Assembly: GCA_947044365.1 (NCBI GenBank)
Contig: OX345651.1
Coordinates: forward strand, 714,926 to 778,925
Reading direction: 5' to 3'
Origin: Petrosia ficiformis
Lineage: Eukaryota; Porifera; Demospongiae; Haplosclerida; Petrosiidae
DNA length: 64,000 bases
Shown here: in pieces, positions 56,859-64,000 of the stretch
Layout: the number at the start of each line of letters is the position of its first letter
Numbering within the stretch: the first letter of the stretch is position 1
Program-made: the position numbers and the translations under genes
The notes under the pieces: model-generated
What the model was told of the DNA's origin: nothing
Database searches by the model: none
Seen by the model: the letters and a program-made list of their open reading frames with translations, nothing else

Positions 56859-57049
56859 GGGGTTCTAGTGGCCTGCTGGCCTGTAATTGAAAGGTTGCAG
56901 GTTCAAGCCCCACTAGGGTCAGGCTTTTTCTCGCCTATGAGTATACTCAGCTCTACCCTCAAAAATGAGGAGGTGCTTATCATTGCATCCTTCAGAGGGG
57001 ATGTAAAGCCATTGGTCCCAGGGATTAATATTAGCTATTCTAGTTTGCT
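56859..57049 (+). mobile_element. tRNA-derived SINE, copy 4
   Basis: Paralogue of 43696-43889, differing mainly between boxes A and B. Box B reads GGTTCAAGCCC and the end TTAATATTAGCTATTCTAG is kept. Confidence 0.8.
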
Positions 57050-59108
57050 CATTAAGTAGTGTTGTTTTAGTTAACTATAACTATAACTAAAACCCCTTTT
57101 AGTAAGGCATTGTAACTTTTAGTTAACTAAACTATAATTAAATTACCTATAACTAAGTAAGCCACATTTGGTCAAAACACTTGTAGAAAATAAAACACTA
57201 ATAACTTGCTGTTATAATTATGAATGGACAAAAGATACTATAATGTATGTGTATAGTATATAATATTATATTTATATATAGCTACACACAAACATAATCA
57301 TATAGATTTATTATTATATACTGAAAGAAATGTTCAGGAACATGATGAACAAAGCCACTTGCGTTTCAACTGCACTTTTCAACATTTACTCATATAACAA
57401 TCTCTCTGCAGTCATGCAGAGCACTCAATCAATGCATACGTTTATAGTGGTTAATTCCCGATAGATAGAATATTTGTTCCTGGGGATTTAATCCTCTATT
57501 GAATTCATTCCGCATGAAACAAAAATGAGGGGGATTGGATGTGCTGTGACAGAGGCACTGATCTTTAAAAGAAGGTAGAGATAATAATGTCATTTAGTGT
57601 ATAGTGTGGTTCATCCATTCACTTGCATTGATTTGCCATTAACATTTCAAAATAAGTTTTCTAATTATGTGTGTGATAGTAGCATTTTTCCTCTGCGAAT
57701 GTCTGTTTCCAATCTCTTTTCTTTACTGGAATATCTACTCTGCAAAAATAAAATTGTTAAAATAACAAATTTATTGGTTAGTACAGTTGCAAGGAATAAT
57801 TTCAATTGGTCGAGTAGGTTGTTATGGATATTCTGTAATTATAATCGAATAATTGTAATCACAATATCCTTATGCTGTCTAATAGATGTACAAAGTAGAA
57901 TATTTATTTTAATAGAGCCATTTTAGGTTGCCAAACCTTCTTTGTCCATCTAATATGAGATATTAGGCATGATAATTGATTATAATAGGTACATATATCT
58001 TTTACATATTTTAATATAATTAGACCAAAGTAGCTATGGTGTTAGATGTATGTATCCTGAACAATTAACTAATTTTTAAATCGTTGCAACTGTACTAACC
58101 AATACATTTGCTATTTCAACAATTCTATTTTTACAGTGTATAATTGTAGCTACGTAATTTAGAATACTATCAACTGTGAAATTTTGAAATATTATTTTAG
58201 AAGTAACAAACAATACTTTTGTGTCAAAAAAAAATGGGAGACACAATTACTAATTTGGCATCACTAATAAAGATTTAGTGTCTATCACTTGACATTTCTA
58301 GTGTGTTTGGTCACATTTTTACAGCTAATTTTAAGTATGCATTATGCTGTTCAGTTAAATTTCTTTTGGTTCCAGGAAATTGTCAGGTGCTAATCCATCT
58401 TTATCTCTCAGTCTAACTTTCCACCATCCTTATTTACTTGTTTTTTGTTCCAATACATCCACAATATCTCCTACTCTAAGACTCAACTCGTCTTCCTGAC
58501 ATGTTACGTAATTATATTTTACTCTAGCTTTTAGAAGTGGCTTGTCTGATATGAACAAAAAATAACAAATAATTAAATAAATTAATTAATAAATATATTA
58601 CTAACCTTCTGTATCTAATTTCTTAACATAGTTACTGGGAAAAAAACCTTCCACTCCATTAACTTTTCCTAGCCACCACCCATTGTCATGTTCCACTAGG
58701 ATTTCAACTATCTGTCCTTCCTCCAGAGATAATTCATCATCATCTTCAGCCTCATACTTATAATTAGCTATCGCTCTGCGTAATTTACCAGTGGAAATTC
58801 CTGTACAATATTAACAAGAAAACTGCAATAACTGTATGATAACTGTATGTACTATATTGTGTATGTAACCAAGGTTAGGAGATGTGTATGATGGTATACT
58901 ACCTGCTCATCCTGCTGTGGAGCAAGTTTATAACTTCAGATCTGTAGAACTGAAGTGTATGTCTACAGCATTTGGTATATCCACCATATACATCAACTAA
59001 CCATGGAATATATATAACGTAATTTAACAATTGAATTTTTGATGAGGTGTATATGCAAAATATACCATATCAAATGTTTATCATGGTAGCATAATATATA
59101 ATGATTAC

Positions 59109-59311
59109 CTCTATTTTTTGGTTCATGGGATACAGCCTTGGAATTTGTAACTTCTTCAATACCATTGTGTACATCATTAATCTTATTACTCTTCACTGGT
59201 GTAATGTTAGGTTGTTTGGGCTGTTGAATAGCAGTGTGAGTGACGTCATTAAGGCCTATAAATGTATGATCATCAAAATTAATGTTACTTTAGCTTTTAC
59301 AAGTGGCTTGT
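59109..59311 (-). pseudogene. Chimeric SH3/B-box exon, K6 distal
   Basis: It starts like the second-type SH3 exon (DKPLVKAKVT) and switches at GTAACAT to B-box exon sequence (DHTFI, then LND/LDEV-like), with a frame break and an early TAG. It keeps a donor like that of the RING exon. Confidence 0.7.
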
Positions 59312-59851
59312 CTGATATGAACAGGAAATGACAAATGTTTTTATAATAATGATATTACTAACCTTCAATATCTAATATCTTAACATAGCTAGTAGGAACG
59401 AAACCTTCCACTCCATTAACCCTTCCTGTCAACCATCCATCCTCATGTTCAACTAGCATTTCAACTATCTGTCCTTCTTTCAGTGATAACTCACCATCAT
59501 CTTCAGCCTCAAAGCTATACTTAGCTATCCCTCTGCGTAATTTACCAGAGGAAGTTCCTGTACAATATTATATAACAAGAAAACTGCATTAACTGTATGT
59601 GTATGTAACAAAGGTTAGGAGATATGTGTGATGGTATACCACCTGCTATGGAGCAGGTTTATGTGATATAACTTGAGGTCTGTAGAACTGAAGGGTATGT
59701 CTACAGTATTTGGTATATCCACCATATACATCAACTAACCATGGAATATATACCATGATTTAACAATTGAATTTTTGATGAGGTGTATATGCAAAATATA
59801 TTTCTAACCATATCAAATGTTTGTCATGGTAGCATAATATATAATGATTAC

Positions 59852-60050
59852 CTTTATTTTCTGGTTTATGGGATACAGCCTTGGAATTTGTAACTTCTTC
59901 AATACCATTGCGTACATCCTTAATCTTGCTTTTCACTAGTGTAATATTAGGTTTTTCAGGTGGTTGAACGGCAGTGCGAGTGACTTCATCAAGTCCTATA
60001 ACAGTGTGATCAACAAAATAATGTTACTTTAATTTTTAGAAGTGGTTTGT
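59852..60050 (-). pseudogene. Chimeric SH3/B-box exon, K6 proximal
   Basis: Same construction as 48704-48905 and 59109-59311: the SH3 start (DKPLLKIKVT) is fused at GTAACAT to the B-box tail (TVIGLDEVTRTAVQPPEKP). A two-base insertion causes an early TGA. Confidence 0.72.
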
Positions 60051-61389
60051 CTGATAAGAACAGAAAATGACAGATTAAAAAAAAATGATATTACTAACCT
60101 TCAGTATCTAATATCTTAACATAGCTACTAGGAACGAGACCTTCCACTCCATTAATCCTTCCTGTCAACCATCCATCTCCATATTCACCTAGGATTTCAA
60201 CTATCTGTCCTGCCTTCAGTGATAAATCACGACCATATCGAGCCTCATAGCTATAATTAGCTACTGCTCTGCATAATTTACCTGAGGAAATGTCTGTATA
60301 ATATTAACAAGAAAACTGCAATAACTGTATGTACTATAATGTGTATGTAATATATAAACGATGGTTAGGAGATGTGTATGATGGTATACTACCTGCTCAT
60401 CCTGCTGTGGAGCAAGTTTATGCTTGAGATTTGTAGAACTGAAGTGTATATCTACAGCATTTGGTATATCCACCATATACATCAACTAACCATGGAATAT
60501 ATATAACGTAATTTAACAATTGAATTTTTGATAAGGTGTATATGCAAAATATACCATATCAAATGTTTGTTATGGTAGCATAATATATAATGATTACCTC
60601 TATTTTTTGGTTCACAGGATACTGCCTTGGAATTTGTAACTTCTTTAATACCATTGTGTACATCCTTACTCTTATTACTCTTCACTGGTGTAATATCAGG
60701 TTTTTCAGGTGGTTGAATGGCAGTGTGAGTGACTTCATCAAGTCCTATAACAGTGTGATCAACAAATGTTACCCAATCGTTGTGAACACTAAGACACTTG
60801 GCACAGTAGAATTTGCTACATCGTTTACAGTAACCAGTTGCATCACTCTTCTTACAGTTATCACATGAAACTTGTTGATCACCAGATCCCTTCTGCAATA
60901 GACTGTATACCTCAGTGAGATTGTTGATGAGAAAAGCTGCTGGAAATCCAGTTACACCAGTTGTGGGTAATTCTACAGGTGTACGACAGGTAGGACACAA
61001 TAAAAAGCCTTGAGGATCAAGAGGTAGTCCCTCTAGACATTGATGACAAAATGGGTGAAGGCAGGGAAGTATCTTGGGGCTTATGAAATGATCAAGACAT
61101 ATTGGGCAAGTGAGTTGTTCCTCAAGTTTCCTGAGAGCATCAGAAGATTTCACTGCCATTTATGAAAGAAGCCCTTTCATATAATAGTGGTTTATATGTA
61201 CCGGTAGTAGTTATTACAAGGATAGTTTCACAAAAATCATTTTTACTTTTTAATAACAATTTTTCTGCTGAAAAAGACTTTCAGATTGAAATGTTCAGTT
61301 TCATTTACTAACATTTTAAGCTAATTTCTAGCTACCGTGTTCATAAGACTCAATCCAAAAACACATTTCAGTTGACAAATAAAAAGGAG

Positions 61390-61910
61390 TGTAATGGTAG
61401 ATTGGTATAGTTCGGTTGATCAGTATATTGAGGTATATATAATGGTAGACAGTTCAGTACACCAATATAATGGTGTATAATGGTAGATTTTTATAGTTCA
61501 GTACACCAATATAATGGTGTATAATGGTAGATTATTATAGTTCAGTACACCAATATAATGGTGTATAATGTTAGATTTTTATAGTTCAGTACACCAATAT
61601 AATGGTGTATAATGGTGTATAATGGTAGATTATTATAGTTCAGTACACCAATATAATGGTGTATAATGGTAGATTATTATAGTTCAGTACACCAATATAA
61701 TGGTGTATAATGGTAGATTTTTATAGTTCAGTACACCAATATAATGGTGTATAATGGTAGATTATTATAGTTCAGTACACCAATATAATGGTGTATAATG
61801 GTAGATTTTTATAGTTCAGTACACCAATATAATGGTGTATAATGGTAGATTTTTATAGTTCAGTTGACCAGTATAGTGGAGTGTAATGGTATATTTCAGT
61901 TGACAGTATA
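61390..61910. repeat. 44-bp minisatellite upstream of K6
   Basis: About ten copies of a unit with TTCAGTACACCAATATAATG. Units with GATTTTTATAG and GATTATTATAG are interspersed. It corresponds in position to the array at 50230-50600 upstream of K4. One direction gives a spurious open frame (61816-62001). Confidence 0.88.
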
Positions 61911-62310
61911 ATAGGGTATAATGGTAGTGTGATGGTATAATCAGTATATATAATAATGGAGTATACTGGAATAGTTCAGTTGACCAAAATAATGGTAACA
62001 TTGAACAGTCAACAGTACACTAATTATTGCATTACATCAAAGGAATGTGTTTGAGATATAGTTTAACAGGTAACAGTATATGTATTAGTTATATATAGCA
62101 TCCTTTAATGTGTTTTATTGTGCCACAATAAGGTTGAGATTACACAGTGTAATTGAGACCTTCACCGCTCCCACCCGAGAGTACCCATTGGACTCTAAAG
62201 GGTGCTATAATTGACCTAACACACTCTCACATGCATTACTTGTTCTAAAGTACTGGCAGGCGATGTCTTTCCTGCAATATTAAGTATCCTTATAATTATA
62301 AAACAAAAGT

Positions 62311-62348
<38 letters not shown>

Positions 62349-63099
62349 TAATAATAATAAATAATAATAATAATGTACGAACAATAAAAGTTAAATTTTA
62401 CAAACTGATCACATTATAATAATACTACATAATGCATTGTAATTATACACATGAAGAGTTCAGTACTGCTACAAAAAAAGTATATAATTATAAACTCGTT
62501 CTAAACTATATTTCCTTTATTAGCTAATGCGAGGAGAGAGAGAGAGAATACGTCAAGCCTACTATTAATTGGGTTCACAATTTTTAAACAATAGAATTTA
62601 GCATGCATTAGTTCTATTGAATTTCTGAGCCACACCTATTATGCTTAATAATTAAAATAATCATGTATTAATTTTAGCGATTACTACGTTAGTTGCTAAA
62701 ATTAGTATACGCAATTAACTTAATTGAGTGATTCAGCATCTTCTTTAGATTGAATAGATAACTAGATAGATATTGAGAAAGATGAATGATTGCTGCAGTT
62801 ATGATAGATTAAGCTTTACATGGAATTGATAGACATAGACAATAGAAGCCTTCGCAAGTATGGGACACATATGGGCACGACAAAGGCCAGGACGAAACGT
62901 GTGGGTATCATTAATAATTCCTGAATGGTGTGGTCATTTTTACTTGTTAACAGGTTCGATTATTGTGCATGCCAGTTCTCTGCAGATAAAGTGATAGATG
63001 AACTTCATGTATGGAGAATGGTAGATGGATAGATTATAGAGTTACATGATTTAGATAGACAGATAGATAAATAAAAATTTAATTATTATTTCAGTATAC
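61911..63099. other. Spacer downstream of K7, no SH2/kinase seen
   Basis: Contains an (AAT)n microsatellite (62312-62375), a short (GA)n run at 62532 and GATA-type repeats near 62750-63080. I searched the - strand for the SH2 start WFFGKL and kinase motifs expected beyond the K7 linker and found none. A GC-richer 100-base patch near 62150-62270 is not recognised. Confidence 0.45.
62312..62375. repeat. (AAT)n microsatellite
   Basis: About 20 AAT units with two small interruptions. Confidence 0.92.
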
Positions 63100-63963
63100 C
63101 TGACTTCTTCGATTTCTCTAATTTATTTCTTCTTTCTGTTGAGAGTTTAGCTAATTTCTCAGTTGAATCTCTACAAAAGCAAATGTCGTGAGTCATAAAG
63201 GTCAAAGGTCATTAATTACTATACTAAACACTAACTTGTAATAAATGACTCCACCATCATCATACAGTGAGAAAGGACTCTGGCTAATAGTTCTTATGGG
63301 TGGGTCCCATTTCAAGTCTGATTCCACATCCAAAGCTGACATGTCAGATGGGAATGAGCCTGTACCCTATACATGTACATGTACATGTAGTACAATGAGC
63401 GAGTGATATGAATGATACACATGCACATGTATACCATACATACATAATACATATACATACATGTACATATACATACATGTACATGTAGTGCAATGAGCGA
63501 GTGATATGAATGATACACATGTACATGTATACCATACATACATAATACATATACATACATGTACATATACATGCATGTACATGTAGTGCAATGAGTGAGT
63601 GATATGAATGATACACATGTACATGTAGTGTGTTGAGTGAATGATATGAGTGTGATTATGTGATTGTGTGTTACCTTTGCAATCGAAATGTTTTTGAAAG
63701 CAATTCCACTGACTTTGGAAATCTGTATTATACAATGAAATAAAAGGAATTTTTGACTTTATCTACATAGAATTTTGATAGTCCTGCAATCATTATATAC
63801 CACTACAGGGTTAATATTATACTTAGTCAGACCTTTTTCTTTAAGTCATCAGGACTATCACTATCAAGAATAACTTCTTTCATGGGATCAAAAATATATT
63901 CTGAAGGTCTCCATCTTCTAATGTATACTTGCATCTGCGTAGGTACTTTCATTATCTCTTCAT
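63100..63963 (-). CDS. K7: partial gene, linker exons only
   Basis: Four - strand exons match the linker of K3-K5: 63833-63963 (starts DEEIMKVPTQMQ; 131 nt), an extra 48-nt exon 63675-63722 (ISKVSGIAFKNISIAK), 63236-63366 (GTGSFPSDMS...; 131 nt) and 63100-63170. Phases 1, 0, 0 and 2 match the family. The first exon keeps the RRWRPSEY phrase also seen in K1, so K7 links the K1 and K3 types. The last exon ends in phase 1 instead of 2, and no SH2 exon follows. The RING and SH3 exons lie beyond the window. Confidence 0.55.
63365..63640. repeat. ACATGTAC-rich tandem repeat, about 110-bp unit
   Basis: Two and a half copies of a unit with GAGCGAGTGATATGAATGAT and GTATACCATACATACATAAT lie in an intron of K7. 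The long - strand open frames here are artefacts. Confidence 0.85.
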
Positions 63964-64000
63964 CTGTATACATAGATAATAATCGTAATATTAAATATAC

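Larger units (their letters stand above)
56456..58354. other. K5 5' flank and K6 3' flank
   Basis: Contains the second 151-bp palindrome (56616-56766), SINE copy 4 (56859-57049) and the 3'-flank marker near 57415. Around 58240 the sequence jumps from K4-like 3' flank to sequence that in K4 lies about 2.3 kb further upstream, marking a deletion. No gene is seen. Confidence 0.55.
58355..61159 (-). pseudogene. K6: RING-B-box-SH3 gene truncated before SH2
   Basis: Exons in order: 60598-61159 (RING, B-box, intact, start MAVKSSDALRKLEEQ), 60099-60293, 59363-59557 and 58606-58800 (three SH3), 58355-58545 (second-type SH3). All junctions are phase 1. In the last exon a GAA codon of K4 is TAA (58430-58432), and the exon runs into foreign sequence after NFLEP because of a deletion; there is a second stop at 58355-58357. 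No linker, SH2 or kinase exon follows before K5. The RING half could still make a RING-SH3 protein, but the gene is clearly a truncated relative of K4. Two chimeric exons lie between its SH3 exons. Confidence 0.7.

Overview
The window is eukaryotic and almost certainly metazoan. It is AT-rich, its genes have short GT-AG introns, and it is full of micro- and minisatellites, foldback MITEs and tRNA-derived SINEs. The protein families (synaptotagmin-type double-C2 proteins, TRIM-like RING/B-box modules, SH3 and SH2 modules, Src-type kinase domains, a pogo transposase) are animal ones. Divergent Src-type architectures, very short introns and palindromic MITEs suggest a demosponge such as Amphimedon; that placement is inference. 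No rRNA gene, CRISPR array or prokaryotic operon is present.

Layout. (1) 2.3-16.6 kb: four synaptotagmin-like genes, two on + (2369-3996, 4847-7170) and two on - (8566-10313, 11881-16611). All share one three-exon plan: a Cys-rich N-terminus plus C2A, then a 118-nt exon, then the rest of C2B ending in the synaptotagmin WHTL motif. (2) 16.8-20.6 kb: simple repeats and sparse sequence, then one exon of a small twin-CX9C protein. (3) 21.3-24.15 kb: a complete pogo/Tigger-type transposon with an intact 695-aa transposase ending in a PHD finger, inserted in a (TA)n tract. (4) 24.6-27.4 kb: an unrecognised five-exon coiled-coil-like gene on +. (5) 28.7 kb to the window end: a head-to-tail array on - of at least six related genes plus part of a seventh.

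The array is the main discovery. Joining exons by splice phase gives one unusual architecture: RING finger, B-box, one to three SH3 domains, a short linker, then a Src-type SH2 plus tyrosine-kinase domain. I call the genes K1 (28746-32300), K2 (33046-37283), K3 (38749-43299), K4 (44720-50005), K5 (52047-56455), K6 (58355-61159) and K7 (63100 to beyond 64000). In all four genes that keep a kinase domain (K1, K2, K3, K5) the catalytic HRD aspartate is Asn (HRN), and K1 has also lost DFG; the C-terminal Src tail is missing. They look like phosphotyrosine-reading ubiquitin ligases with a pseudokinase scaffold, a Cbl-like logic reached by a different fusion.

The modules are being reshuffled. K1 has three tandem SH3 exons joined by GC-AG introns. 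K5 has lost its SH3 exon. K4 stops right after the SH2 and its RING exon is frameshifted. K6 is cut off by a nonsense codon and deletions. Three chimeric SH3/B-box exons are dead recombination products. K3-K4 and K5-K6 are two copies of an about 13-kb block made of two about 6.6-kb units. A fossil of the neighbouring coiled-coil gene's last exon lies in the 3' flanks of K3 and K5.
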